DNA from: Pseudoalteromonas sp. MMG010
GTDB taxonomy: Bacteria > Pseudomonadota > Gammaproteobacteria > Enterobacterales > Alteromonadaceae
Assembly: GCF_018100905.1 (NCBI RefSeq)
Contig: NZ_JAGJEG010000011.1
Span: forward strand, 45,615 to 109,614
DNA length: 64,000 nucleotides
Reading direction: 5' to 3'
Shown: one piece after another, positions 55,767-64,000 of the stretch
Layout: each line of letters opens with the position of its first letter
Numbering within the stretch: position 1 is the first letter of the stretch
Notes under the pieces: generated by a model
The model's input: the letters and a program-made list of their open reading frames with translations, nothing else
Told to the model about the DNA's origin: nothing
Databases searched by the model: none
Program-made: the position numbers and the translations under genes

Positions 55767-56000
55767 TTACTTATTATTTAGGCTTTTCGTAGGTTTGTAT
55801 AACTTAATAATATGATAGCTATTTACCAATGCTAACAAAGCATTGGTAAATGCGACAGGAGTTGCTTCAATAGCAACACCATATAAAGCAAAAGCAATAC
55901 AACCAAATAAATTAAACCAGCGCAGTTTTGATACATCGCTCATAGTAAGCGATATAACTAACAATGCAGAAGCAAAATAGCCTAAATATTCCCAACTCAA
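55767..56000 (-). CDS. Small YgjV/CBU_0592-like membrane protein
   Basis: A small inner-membrane protein with two or three hydrophobic segments (YLGYFASALLVISLTMSD, LRWFNLFGCIAFALYGVAI and NALLALVNSYHIIKLY), the Trp-Phe-Asn and Gly-x-x-Ala-Tyr pattern of the YgjV/CBU_0592-type family. I place the start at TTG 56000 (then SWEYLGYF), since AGGAGAG is exactly upstream (56012-56006), giving 77 residues; the frame is open to an ATG at 56048 but those 16 residues look non-coding. Function unknown. It converges with the amidohydrolase gene. Confidence 0.72.
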   Translation of the reverse strand: MSWEYLGYFASALLVISLTMSDVSKLRWFNLFGCIAFALYGVAIEATPVAFTNALLALVNSYHIIKLYKPTKSLNNK

Positions 56001-56110
56001 TTGTTCTCTCCTAGGCTTTAGGTTAGCATTGCATATATTTGCTAACATTCAGTGTTATTGCCTTCAATAAACAGCTATTGCACTACTTGCTGGCGTAACA
56101 AAATAAAAAA

Positions 56111-56240
56111 GCTAACTTACTAAAACCCAAAGCATGCTGGTGATACCAGAAACTTTTAAATCATTACACAGGAAATGAAGGTAAAAACGAGTAAGTTAGC
56201 GTAAATTCTTAAAGGCTTAATGTTAACGACATTAAGCCTT
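56111..56240 (+). repeat. Two nested inverted repeats upstream of the Crp/Fnr-like gene
   Basis: GCTAACTTACT (56111-56121) and its exact reverse complement (56190-56200) enclose 68 bp; then AAGGCTTAATGT (56212-56223), loop TAACG, and its complement (56229-56240) form a tight 12-bp hairpin. No T run follows the second stem. The leader RNA of the downstream regulator gene could fold strongly, or these may be operator sites. Confidence 0.6.
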
Positions 56241-56274
56241 AATAAATAGGACAATTGTCCGAAGAGCTTAGTTG

Positions 56275-56931
56275 ATGTTTCAATACCATTTTTCAAGTTA
56301 CCTTGTTGAGCAATTACTTACCTTTGCAGGAAGTAGTTATCAGCAATCAAAAAAAGAAGTGCTAATTCACCAAGATCAGCCTTTAAGCAAATTGATATTA
56401 GTGCGCAGTGGCACCGTTTCGTTTAGCTATGACGTTGGCAATGGAAGACGCTTATTGCTTGGGCAATTAGATTGTAATAACACCTTAATTGGTGAAATTG
56501 AAGCGCTAAACAACAATCCTTGTATTTATACAGTGACCTGTTTTAGCGATGTTAGCTATAACTTGATAGAGCTAAAACACTGGCGCGCTTTGTTATTAGA
56601 TAAGCCTGAGCTAAGTCTTTATACAGCACAAACTATCGCCGCTAAATTTCAAGAAAATCAAAAAATAAACTTAGATAAATTACTATTGCCACTTAGTTAT
56701 AATATTGCCAAAGATTGTTTATTAAGAGCCGAAAACAGTAACCCAACATTACTTCGTGCCTACCCTACAGTGAATGCCGAAGCAGAGCGCTTTGCTACCA
56801 CAGAACGAGCCTATAGGCGTGTTGTCACCGAGCTTGTAGATAAAGGTCTCGTTGTACGCACCAGTGATGGACTTTGCGCTGTTGATACAAACACATTAAG
56901 TGATTATGTCGATAGCTTTGCTCAACTATAA
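56275..56931 (+). CDS. Crp/Fnr-family regulator, YeiL-like
   Basis: A 218-residue regulator with an N-terminal cyclic-nucleotide-binding-type fold (about 10-115: PLSKLILVRSGTVSFSYDVGNG, LLLGQLDCNNTLIGEIEALN) and a C-terminal winged helix (about 150-205: EAERFATTERAYRRVVTEL, then DKGLVVRTSDGLCAVDT). The patterns IGEIE and RAYRRVV fit E. coli YeiL, including size. The helix-turn-helix is not typical Crp, and the phosphate cassette for cAMP is absent. ATG 56275 (after GAAGAG) is preferred over TTG 56272. Effector unknown; the gene is preceded by a highly structured leader. Confidence 0.82.
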   Translation: MFQYHFSSYLVEQLLTFAGSSYQQSKKEVLIHQDQPLSKLILVRSGTVSFSYDVGNGRRLLLGQLDCNNTLIGEIEALNNNPCIYTVTCFSDVSYNLIELKHWRALLLDKPELSLYTAQTIAAKFQENQKINLDKLLLPLSYNIAKDCLLRAENSNPTLLRAYPTVNAEAERFATTERAYRRVVTELVDKGLVVRTSDGLCAVDTNTLSDYVDSFAQL

Positions 56932-56945
56932 TTTGTACTAAATTA

Positions 56946-56978
56946 AAAACGGGCCATGGTTTACACCATGGCCCGTTT
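56946..56978. terminator. Bidirectional terminator
   Basis: AAAACGGGCCATGGT and its reverse complement (56964-56978) form a 15-bp stem with loop TTAC-like, between the Crp/Fnr-type gene and the convergent efflux operon. Confidence 0.9.
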
Positions 56979-57004
56979 TGCTTTACGTCAATTAGTGACG
57001 TAAA

Positions 57005-60000
57005 TTACTTAAATATTCCTTGAAAGCGATGCATTAGTATATAGTTTACAGGCACTAATATAAGCGTGATAAATGTAGCAAATATAATACCAAACCCTAA
57101 ACTAACAGCCATAGGAATTAAAAACTGTGCTTGAGTCGCCTTTTCAAATAATAAAGGCATCAAACCAATAAATGTCGTTAAACTCGTTAACATTACCGGG
57201 CGAAAACGTGCTGCACCAGCTAATTTAACTGCATCCATTACACTTCCCCCTTCACTGCGTTTTTTGTTAATAAAATCAACAAGTACCAGTGAATCATTGA
57301 CAACAACACCAATCAAAGCCAACATACCCAGTAAACTCATTATGGTTAGGCTCATTCCCATAATCCAATGTCCTATCACTGCCCCTATCATACCGAAAGG
57401 GATAACACTCATTACAATAATAGGCTGCATATACGACTTTAAAGGGATCGCAAGTAACGAATAAATTATAAAAAATACAAACATTAACGCCCAGCCAAGT
57501 GAACCAAATGATTCACGCTGCTCTTTCGCTTCACCTTCTAATTTATAATTAACACCTGGATATTGCTGTATCAGTTCGTCTAGATATTGAGATAAATCAG
57601 CTTGTAGAGCGGTCATATTGGTATTATCTTTCTCAATGTCAGCGGTAATATTAAGCGTACGGAAACGATCTATACGGTTAATACTTGAAGGACTCTGACC
57701 CGGCTCTAAAATAGCAACGTGAGATAAAGGTACCAAGCCGCCAGTTGGCGTATTTACCAATATATTTTGTAAGTCAGCAACTGAGCGACGCTCATCTAAT
57801 GGTAACCTAACCATGACTTTTACATCATCTCGGCCTCGTTGGATTCGCTGTACTTGCGAGCCGTAAAAAGATGTTCTTATTTGGCTTGCCACATCAACAC
57901 GATTAAGCCCTAAAGCATACCCTTGATCTGTTAATTCAATCCGTAGTTCTTCTTTACCATCAGACATGCTATCGGCAATATCAAACACCGTAGGATAAGT
58001 ACTTAAACGGGTTTTTACATGTTCAGATACATCTTGTAAAACCTGTAACGACTTTCCACTCAATTGCACATCAATGGGATCTGAACTACGTCCAATTTCA
58101 GCTCTATAGGTTAAGCTTTCAGCCCCTGGTATAACACCAATTAAATTACGCCATTCACTCACTAATTCAGGTGAGCCTATATCAGAGTCACGTTCTTCAG
58201 CTGGAGTTATTTCAAATCGCACTGATCCTGAATTTGATACACTACCGCGTCCGCCAGTTGTTGCCAAAATATTTAAAATAATACTTTCACCGGTTTCTTC
58301 ATCACGATATTTATCTTGCAGCTGCTGCGCTTTTTCAGACATATCAATAATGTATTTATTTGTCACTTCAAACGGTGTACCAGTCGGTAGTGTTAAAGAA
58401 ACACGCACTGTTTCACTCGGTATACGAGGGAAAAATACAAATTTAGTCCAACCGCTCGTGATCATCGTTAAAATAATAATAAACACCCCAATGAATAAAC
58501 TAACAGTAGTGAATTTATTCGATAATGCTTTACTTAAAATGGGTTGGTAGTACTTTAAGATAGCGCCTTCGAAGCCATCGGCAAAACGCTGTTGAAGTAT
58601 CTCTAATTTAGAAGACTTTGTTTTTTCTGTGCGTAGTTTTAAATACTTTAAATGAGCAGGTAATACAAATTTTGACTCGATTAACGAAAATAATAAAACC
58701 GGAATCACAATCACCGGAATTTGTGCAAATAAAGCCCCTCGCGCACCTTCGATAAATGCCAATGGTAAAAAGGCAGCAACCGTTGTTAATACACCAAAAG
58801 TAACCGGAGTTGCGACTTCTTGAGTACCTAAAATAGCAGCCTGCTCCCCTGATTTTGCGGTTTTAAAATGAGTGTATACATTTTCGCCGGTGACTATCGC
58901 ATCATCAACAACAATACCTAGCACCAAAATAAAGCCAAATAAGCTCATGATATTTAAAGTAACGCCAAATATTGGCATCGCAATAAATGCGCCCATAAAA
59001 GAAACTGGTATTCCTATAAACACCCAAAACGCAATGGCAGGTCGCAAAAATAATGTTAATAAAGCTAAAACCAAAATACCGCCTTGCAAAGCGCTACTGG
59101 TTAAAGTGGCAATACGGCTTTTTACCACCTCTGAATCATCATCCCAATAACTTAAAGAAAACCCTTTAGGTAACGTCGCTTGTTTTTCTTCAATATAGTT
59201 TTTTACTGCATCCGCTACCGCAATGGCACTTTGAGGACCAATTCGATATACATCAATAAAAGCAGCTTGCTTACCATTAAAACGAGTCCGTACTGGCGTT
59301 TCTTCAAAATCATCACTAATTTTAGCAATATCACCTAAGCGAATAACAGTACCGTCACTTTGATTTTTAACGACAATTTTAGCAAACTCATCTTTTCGGT
59401 ATGCTTGACCTTTAGAGCTAATTAAAACCTCGCCTCCTTCGGTTTTTAAATTACCTGCAGAAATATCAGAGCTAGATTTAGAAATAGCAGTAGCAATATC
59501 AGCTAAGCTTAAATTATATTGTCTTAATGTATCTTGGCTGACTTCAATCGCAATTTCATAATCACGTACACCACTTAATTCTACTTGGGTAATATCAGGT
59601 AGTCGTAAAAGATCATCACGTACCTTTTCGGCATATTCTAACGTTTCTTTTTCGCCATACTCACTAGCGATAGTCACTGCGATTACTTCACGAATACGTT
59701 CAGCTAAAGAGATAACTGGCTTTTCTGCATCAGCAGGAAATGTATTAATTGCATCAACACGGCTTTTTATATCCGCTAATAAATTTCTGGGGTCGTAACC
59801 TGTATCCACTTCAATTGAAACTGACGCACTCCCTTCTGAAGAGCGACTTGATATTTGTTTTATACCTTCAAGATCTTGCACCGCTTCTTCTACTCGAATA
59901 GTCACGCCTTGCTCAACATCTTCAGGGTTAGTACCAGGTAAACTGACGCTAACGCTAATCATATCGGTTTCAAAAGAAGGAAATACTTCTAAAGGTATTT

Positions 60001-60088
60001 TGGTTGATAAACTAAATAAACCCGCTATTAAAATAGTAATAAGGAGCAAGTTAGCTGCAACATGATTTTTGGTAAACCAAGCTATCAT
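57005..60088 (-). CDS. RND efflux pump inner-membrane transporter
   Basis: Proton-driven export pump of 1027 residues, the AcrB/HAE1-like class. It has the 12-helix, two-porter-domain layout: first helix AANLLLITILIAGLFSL, TDMISVSVSLPGTNPEDVEQ, the helix with proton-relay Asp pair GIVVDDAIVTGENVY near 400, RFEITP and porter repeats, and the second bundle ending in ALIGVVVNDSLVLVDFI and LTSLTTFIGLMPLLFEKA. PN1 begins with the sequence typical of multidrug (not metal) RND pumps. It overlaps its adaptor gene by 4 bp. Substrates unknown. Confidence 0.93.
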   Translation of the reverse strand: MIAWFTKNHVAANLLLITILIAGLFSLSTKIPLEVFPSFETDMISVSVSLPGTNPEDVEQGVTIRVEEAVQDLEGIKQISSRSSEGSASVSIEVDTGYDPRNLLADIKSRVDAINTFPADAEKPVISLAERIREVIAVTIASEYGEKETLEYAEKVRDDLLRLPDITQVELSGVRDYEIAIEVSQDTLRQYNLSLADIATAISKSSSDISAGNLKTEGGEVLISSKGQAYRKDEFAKIVVKNQSDGTVIRLGDIAKISDDFEETPVRTRFNGKQAAFIDVYRIGPQSAIAVADAVKNYIEEKQATLPKGFSLSYWDDDSEVVKSRIATLTSSALQGGILVLALLTLFLRPAIAFWVFIGIPVSFMGAFIAMPIFGVTLNIMSLFGFILVLGIVVDDAIVTGENVYTHFKTAKSGEQAAILGTQEVATPVTFGVLTTVAAFLPLAFIEGARGALFAQIPVIVIPVLLFSLIESKFVLPAHLKYLKLRTEKTKSSKLEILQQRFADGFEGAILKYYQPILSKALSNKFTTVSLFIGVFIIILTMITSGWTKFVFFPRIPSETVRVSLTLPTGTPFEVTNKYIIDMSEKAQQLQDKYRDEETGESIILNILATTGGRGSVSNSGSVRFEITPAEERDSDIGSPELVSEWRNLIGVIPGAESLTYRAEIGRSSDPIDVQLSGKSLQVLQDVSEHVKTRLSTYPTVFDIADSMSDGKEELRIELTDQGYALGLNRVDVASQIRTSFYGSQVQRIQRGRDDVKVMVRLPLDERRSVADLQNILVNTPTGGLVPLSHVAILEPGQSPSSINRIDRFRTLNITADIEKDNTNMTALQADLSQYLDELIQQYPGVNYKLEGEAKEQRESFGSLGWALMFVFFIIYSLLAIPLKSYMQPIIVMSVIPFGMIGAVIGHWIMGMSLTIMSLLGMLALIGVVVNDSLVLVDFINKKRSEGGSVMDAVKLAGAARFRPVMLTSLTTFIGLMPLLFEKATQAQFLIPMAVSLGFGIIFATFITLILVPVNYILMHRFQGIFK

Positions 60089-61383
60089 TGTTTACCTCCT
60101 TGCCTTTGAGCTCGACGCTTCTTCATTAGCTCTTCAACACTAATGCCCTGCTCTTTCGCTTGTTTTTCTAACTGCTCGCGAGATGGGCGTGATTTATTAC
60201 TGCTATTTTTTTGCTTACTAGGTTCACCTAAAATATCTACCGCAGTACCCGAACTCACCTGACCAAGAGGTGTGGTTACTAACTTATCGCCCGCTGACAA
60301 ACCTGATTTAATCATCACATATTTTGCATTTTGCCATAAGAATGTAATTTCTTTTCTTTGTAAAACATTGTCTTGAACTATATATACATAGCTTCCTTGA
60401 TAAATAGTGCTATTAGGAATAATTAACGCATCAGGAACAACTTTACCGGTGATCTCTGCTTTTACATATTGACCGACTTTAACAGGGTATTGATTATTTC
60501 TACCGGCTTTATAAGGGTCTGTAATTTGGCCTACCACATAAAGTTGCTGTGCGGTTTCATCAATGGCACCTTCCGTTCTGACTATTTTACCTTGCCAAAC
60601 TTGCTCTCCGACTAGGTCTGAAGTGAACTTAACGGTTGCATCTAGATCTTTTTTACTGCCATCTCTAAATTGTTCAGGTAAACGTATAAATGGTAAATCT
60701 TTGTTTTTTATAGGTAAACGAATTTCAACACTATCAATAGCATAAATACTAGCTAGTTCAGAATTTTCATTGACTACCTGTCCTAAATCAACATTACGAC
60801 TCAGGATTCGGCCATCATAAGGTGCTGTAATTTTTGTACGCTCTAAATCAAGCTGTGCTTTTTCAAGAGCCGCTTGAGCAGATAATACCTCTGCTTTTGC
60901 TGCTGCTAATTGTGGCTCTCTTAGCACTAAGCTGTTTGCTTGCTGCTTATTTCCTAAACGCTGCCAATCAATTAAAGCCTGTTCACCCCGTGCTTTTTCT
61001 TCTAATAAACCTTGCTCTGCGGTAAGTAAAGCGGCTTGTGCCGATTTCACTTCAGCTTGATGGTCTCTATCATCAAGCTGTAATAGCACCTCACCTTTAG
61101 AAAAAAAGCCCCCTTCTCTGAAGTCGTCACTGACTGCAATAATTTGCCCCGATGCCTGGGCAACTAATAAGCTTTGCGTGTGTGGTTTTACCGTACCAAA
61201 ACTATCGATCGTTATTTGATAATCTTGTTTTTTTAGTGTTTCAACAGCAACACTAATTGTTGCTTTTGGCGCAGAACCAAATCGCTTGGCTTTTGGTGGA
61301 TTACCTTTGATAAACATAACAATAATGATAGTGGCCACAATAACCACTGTTGGAATCAAAAGTTTTACTAATTTAGTTTTCAT
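60085..61383 (-). CDS. RND efflux periplasmic adaptor (membrane fusion protein)
   Basis: Bridges the RND pump and outer-membrane channel, 432 residues. A membrane anchor at about 7-26, then a lipoyl half (FGTVKPHTQSLLVAQASGQI), a long coiled-coil hairpin (about 115-195, e.g. EVLSAQAALEKAQLDLERTK), the second lipoyl half (ITAPYDGRILSRNVDLGQVV), a beta-barrel and membrane-proximal domain, and a basic tail (KKRRAQRQGGKQ). It overlaps the pump gene by 4 bp and the outer-membrane-factor gene by 11 bp. Confidence 0.92.
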   Translation of the reverse strand: MKTKLVKLLIPTVVIVATIIIVMFIKGNPPKAKRFGSAPKATISVAVETLKKQDYQITIDSFGTVKPHTQSLLVAQASGQIIAVSDDFREGGFFSKGEVLLQLDDRDHQAEVKSAQAALLTAEQGLLEEKARGEQALIDWQRLGNKQQANSLVLREPQLAAAKAEVLSAQAALEKAQLDLERTKITAPYDGRILSRNVDLGQVVNENSELASIYAIDSVEIRLPIKNKDLPFIRLPEQFRDGSKKDLDATVKFTSDLVGEQVWQGKIVRTEGAIDETAQQLYVVGQITDPYKAGRNNQYPVKVGQYVKAEITGKVVPDALIIPNSTIYQGSYVYIVQDNVLQRKEITFLWQNAKYVMIKSGLSAGDKLVTTPLGQVSSGTAVDILGEPSKQKNSSNKSRPSREQLEKQAKEQGISVEELMKKRRAQRQGGKQ

Positions 61384-62791
61384 CGTTATTGCTCTTTAAT
61401 TCTTGTGAGGCTTGAGTGTAATCGCCACCGAGGGCTACATGTAAGTTAACTTTATTGTCTATCAGCTGCTTTTTTAATTCGATTAACGAGCTTTGTGCGT
61501 CAAAAGAACGTTCTTGAGCTTCAAGTACTGTTGTATAGCTCTCTAAACCTCGTTGATATTGCTCAAAAGCAAGTTCTTCTGCCGCTTGTGCATTTTCTTG
61601 TGCAGACAATGTTGATTTATACTGTGCGGTGAGTGACACTTGATTAGTGATCCCCGATTCAACATCATTAAATGCATCATATAACGTTTGCAAATAAAGC
61701 TGCTCTTGCTGTTTAACAGCTAAGTTAGCAATTTCTTCATTGGCTTTTAATTTTCCAGCATTAAATAATGGCGCAGAGATATTACCTATAAGCGACCAAG
61801 CAAGGCTAGATGGAGAAAGTAAGTCACTTAATTCATTACTTTGATCACTTAAACTTGCAGATAAATTAATACTAGGAAAACGCTGTTTATGCGTATAAGC
61901 TAAAAGTGAATCACTCGCTAATAACGAATACCAGCTTGCTTTAAGTTCTGCTTTTCGAGTTATTAACTGCGAAGGTAAACCTAAAGGTAAGGCCTCTTTA
62001 ATAACAGGGAGCTCTGCATTTGCACTTATTGCACCTTTAGGATACTCACCTAATAACCGCTCTAAAGTTCGAGCAGCATCAACAACATTGGCTTTTTGCG
62101 TTGCAATACGAGAATGTTCTGAATTAAGCTCATTGCGAGCTAAATACACATCAAGTGCGGCGTTTAAGCCCTGCTTATAACCCGACTCAATTATTTCCAG
62201 GTTTTGCTGCGAGTTTGTTTCACGTTGATTATATAGTTCGAGAAGTTGCTGTTGAGTAATTAAATCAAACCATGCAATGACAACATCTGCTACCAATTGC
62301 TGTTTTTGTTGCTCATACTCGGCTTGTTGCGCTAAGTAGTTTAAACTTGCCTCACGTTTAGAGTCAGACAAAGCTCCCCATAAATCAACCTCATAACTGA
62401 GATCTAAACTTAATGAAGTACTACTACTATAACTAACCGGGCGATTATCTTTACTGCGACCTAGTTGTGATGACAATTCTAAACTTGGCCATAAATCAGC
62501 GCCAGCAACAATTAATTGTTGTTTTAAAATTGCCACATCATAATGCGCTTGTAATAATTCTTGATTATTATTTAATGCTTTTTCTATTAAATTATTAAGT
62601 TGTGGGGTGTTAAGGGTAGCAACCCATGCATCTTGAACTTTAATAGGTGCAGTTTCACTTTTTAATTGCTGCCATTGCTCAGGAAAGATATCGTTACTTT
62701 GCTTGCGTTCTGAAGGTGCGAATGTACTTACGCAACCACTAAGTAATGCCATCCCTATCGCTAATACTGTTGGCTTGTACGGCCACATCAT
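61373..62791 (-). CDS. TolC-family outer-membrane efflux lipoprotein (NodT type)
   Basis: Outer-membrane channel subunit, 472 residues. Signal with lipobox (MALLSGCVS; Cys near residue 20), then the NodT-type repeats: QDAWVATLNTPQLNNLIEKA, ALNNNQELLQA, SLDLSYEVDLWGALSDSKRE near 127-145, and LAYTHKQRFPSINLSASLSD, ISAPLFNAGKLKANEEIA and EQYQRGLESYTTVLEAQE in the second half. It is first in the operon OMF-adaptor-pump on the minus strand. The 250-bp upstream region is AT-rich; no regulator gene is adjacent. Confidence 0.92.
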   Translation of the reverse strand: MMWPYKPTVLAIGMALLSGCVSTFAPSERKQSNDIFPEQWQQLKSETAPIKVQDAWVATLNTPQLNNLIEKALNNNQELLQAHYDVAILKQQLIVAGADLWPSLELSSQLGRSKDNRPVSYSSSTSLSLDLSYEVDLWGALSDSKREASLNYLAQQAEYEQQKQQLVADVVIAWFDLITQQQLLELYNQRETNSQQNLEIIESGYKQGLNAALDVYLARNELNSEHSRIATQKANVVDAARTLERLLGEYPKGAISANAELPVIKEALPLGLPSQLITRKAELKASWYSLLASDSLLAYTHKQRFPSINLSASLSDQSNELSDLLSPSSLAWSLIGNISAPLFNAGKLKANEEIANLAVKQQEQLYLQTLYDAFNDVESGITNQVSLTAQYKSTLSAQENAQAAEELAFEQYQRGLESYTTVLEAQERSFDAQSSLIELKKQLIDNKVNLHVALGGDYTQASQELKSNNDEN

Positions 62792-63043
62792 AATTAAACC
62801 TAAATTAATCCCATTTATGAATGTAATTCAATCACTTTGCTAACTTTTGCTCAACTTACTTTACATAACATTACATAAGTATACGATGAGTAAACAAAAT
62901 ACAAAGTTAGATTACAAAAAACGATTTATCATTGTAATTAACACCTTAATTACCTTTAATAAGTTGTGCCAATAAAAGTAGTTTTAAAGTAGTAACCATT
63001 TTAGATATTCCAGTGTTCATCGTAAAATAATAGGAACTTATTC

Positions 63044-63637
63044 ATGCTTAAACAACTCACGTGTTTGTTATTCTGCGGGGCTTTTTTTAGTCCGTACAAT
63101 TATGCACACAATGCTCAAAAAAACTACACTGCTGAACAAGTTATCGAATACTTAGGGCTAAAAGGTCATGTTGAAGGCGGTTTTTATAAAAGAACCTATC
63201 AAGCAAATAATACCGCTACAATAACAACACAAAAAGGTGAGCGGTTTTCGATGACCTCTATTTTTTATTTACTCAGTGCAGAGTCGCCCATTGGACACTT
63301 TCATTTAAATAGGTCAGATATAGTGCATTACTTTCAACTTGGCGATCCAATTACATATTACTTGATCGATCCAAATGGAGTATTAAGTACTGTTGTAATG
63401 GGAACAAATTTAGCAGCAGGAGAACAGCTACAAGTAACTGTACCGGGCGGGACATGGAAAGCCTCAAAAATAGTACCTGGCGGGCACCATGGTTACTCAT
63501 TAATTAGTGAAGCGGTTTCACCTGGGTTTGATTTTGCAGACATGACTTTAGGTTATCACGATTTACTTATAACGCAGTTTCCACAACATAAAGCGCTTAT
63601 TATGCAATTAAGTCCAGCGCTGCCACCTGAAAAGTAA
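63044..63637 (+). CDS. Secreted cupin protein of the DUF985 family
   Basis: A 197-residue protein. Signal peptide at about 1-21 (ending YAHN), then the DUF985 cupin: AEQVIEYLGLKGHVEGGFYKRTYQ near 30-53, MTSIFYLLSAESPIGHFHLNRSDIVHYFQLGDP (conserved His residues) split over 70-105, VPGGTWKASKIVPGGHHGYSLI, and VSPGFDFADMTLG near 165. Most DUF985 proteins are cytosolic; an exported copy is less common. Function not established. The strong terminator at 63645-63671 follows. Confidence 0.88.
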   Translation: MLKQLTCLLFCGAFFSPYNYAHNAQKNYTAEQVIEYLGLKGHVEGGFYKRTYQANNTATITTQKGERFSMTSIFYLLSAESPIGHFHLNRSDIVHYFQLGDPITYYLIDPNGVLSTVVMGTNLAAGEQLQVTVPGGTWKASKIVPGGHHGYSLISEAVSPGFDFADMTLGYHDLLITQFPQHKALIMQLSPALPPEK

Positions 63638-63644
63638 AGAAAAA

Positions 63645-63671
63645 AAAGCCCTGCACATAATGCAGGGCTTT
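63645..63671. terminator. Bidirectional terminator between cupin gene and tRNA-Phe
   Basis: AAAGCCCTGCA (63645-63655) and TGCAGGGCTTT (63661-63671) form an 11-bp stem with loop CATAA, with an A run before it; it can end both the cupin message and the minus-strand tRNA transcript. Confidence 0.9.
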
Positions 63672-63679
63672 AAAATAAA

Positions 63680-63755
63680 TGGTGCCTCGACCCGGAATCG
63701 AACCAGGGACACGAGGATTTTCAATCCTCTGCTCTACCAACTGAGCTATCGAGGC
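63680..63755 (-). tRNA. tRNA-Phe (anticodon GAA)
   Basis: On the minus strand a complete 76-base cloverleaf: acceptor GCCTCGA pairing with TCGAGGC, D arm TAGCTCAGTTGGTAGAGCA, anticodon arm AGGATTGAAAATCCT with GAA at the centre, T arm CCTGGTTCGATTCCGGG, and an encoded ACCA end. Sequence is close to E. coli tRNA-Phe. Confidence 0.97.
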
Positions 63756-63806
63756 ACATAAACTGTGCTAGTTAATTGTTAAATAATAACATTTAACTTA
63801 AATAAA

Positions 63807-64000
63807 TACTGTCGACTAATCAAGTCGAGCGGATAACCTGATTTAGTTACTGATTACAAGTCAGTTCTTCTTTCAAATTATCAAAATAAATGGTGCCGAC
63901 TAACCGAGTCGAACGGATAACCTGATTGAGTTACTGATTACAAGTCAGTTCTTCTTTCAAATTATCAAAATAAATGGTGCCGACTAACCGAGTCGAACGG
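63807..64000 (-). repeat. 84-bp tandem repeat made of tRNA-Thr(UGU) 3' halves
   Basis: Units begin at 63807, 63891 and 63975 (the last cut by the window edge), with an exact 84-bp period. On the minus strand each unit ends in AGTCGGCACCA-type acceptor sequence, and has a T arm (CCGTTCGACTCGG) and an anticodon stem-loop ACTGACTTGTAATCAGT with anticodon TGT. The 5' half (acceptor strand and D arm) is replaced by AT-rich sequence (TTATTTTGATAATTTGAAAG). Units 2 and 3 are identical where seen; unit 1 has changes in the T arm and acceptor. The array continues past the window, upstream of tRNA-Phe. Confidence 0.88.

Noticed and set aside
63807..64000. Possible CRISPR array at the window end
   Set aside because: The full 84-bp unit repeats, with no short repeat and unique spacer pattern, and the sequence is plainly tRNA-derived.
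63807..64000. Attachment-site duplication left by an integrated element at a tRNA gene
   Set aside because: Three or more contiguous units with a constant 84-bp period and no integrase nearby fit tandem expansion better; the sequence past the edge would be needed to revisit this.

Overview
The window is AT-rich chromosomal DNA from a marine gammaproteobacterium of the Alteromonadales, most like Pseudoalteromonas. The pointers are an arginine cluster with a fused argH(A), a PanP-type aspartate decarboxylase, a Kdo kinase next to a single waaA, a tdh/kbl pair, a cobalamin-riboswitch-controlled btuB, and E. coli-like housekeeping proteins (TsaD, PlsY, FolB/FolK, ThiI, YadG/YadH). No insertion sequence, prophage, plasmid gene or CRISPR array is visible. 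Most genes are chromosomal core genes, packed with 1-4 bp overlaps and separated by clear hairpin terminators.

Layout. 1-2026: C-terminally cut btuB (minus strand) with its promoter and cobalamin riboswitch. 2270-10089: two small envelope/stress-type genes (DUF1328, a small lipoprotein), then a signalling island on the plus strand (sigma54-type response regulator, a stand-alone histidine-kinase dimerisation domain, a membrane kinase, a single-domain receiver, a REC-kinase-REC-REC hybrid), then a three-gene YqjD/YqjE-like membrane set. 10171-16306: yajQ, vanZ-like, panE-like, thiI, tetR-like, coaD, and a pair of tandem paralogous membrane proteins. 16540-23745: arginine operon argC-B-F-G-H(A) on the minus strand, with a divergent argE that is a pseudogene (premature stop plus frameshifts). 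23790-31812: panP, a GGDEF(degenerate)-EAL protein, and a minus-strand run mpl, ubiX, yadG, yadH, trmB-like. 32045-42272: uppP-folK-folB, plsY, tsaD, yjaG, DUF2007 and DUF2721 genes, a LysR regulator, ubiC-ubiA, a fliL paralogue, glpE-glpG. 42300-44571: kbl-tdh. 44712-53483: lipopolysaccharide inner-core genes (gmhB, heptosyltransferase, kdkA, a GT-B-like protein, Wzi-like porin, gmhA-hldE, waaA). 53473-56931: DUF1415, secreted amidohydrolase, small membrane protein, YeiL-like Crp/Fnr regulator. 57005-62791: tripartite RND efflux operon. 63044-64000: secreted DUF985 cupin, tRNA-Phe, and an 84-bp tandem repeat whose unit is the 3' half of a tRNA-Thr(UGU).

How the parts fit. HldE, GmhA, GmhB, the heptosyltransferase, WaaA and KdkA together make and attach ADP-heptose and phospho-Kdo to lipid A. 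The arginine operon supplies all steps from N-acetylglutamate to arginine except ArgD (not in the window) and ArgE (broken here). PanP should supply beta-alanine and CoaD the penultimate coenzyme A step. The signalling island is flanked by two small stress-type gene sets whose upstream regions share an 11-bp motif, which suggests but does not prove one regulatory unit.

Strongest items for follow-up: the decayed argE inside an otherwise intact operon, the tRNA-Thr half-gene tandem array, and the 74-residue stand-alone kinase phosphoacceptor domain in the signalling island. All calls are from reading the sequence; no database search was run.
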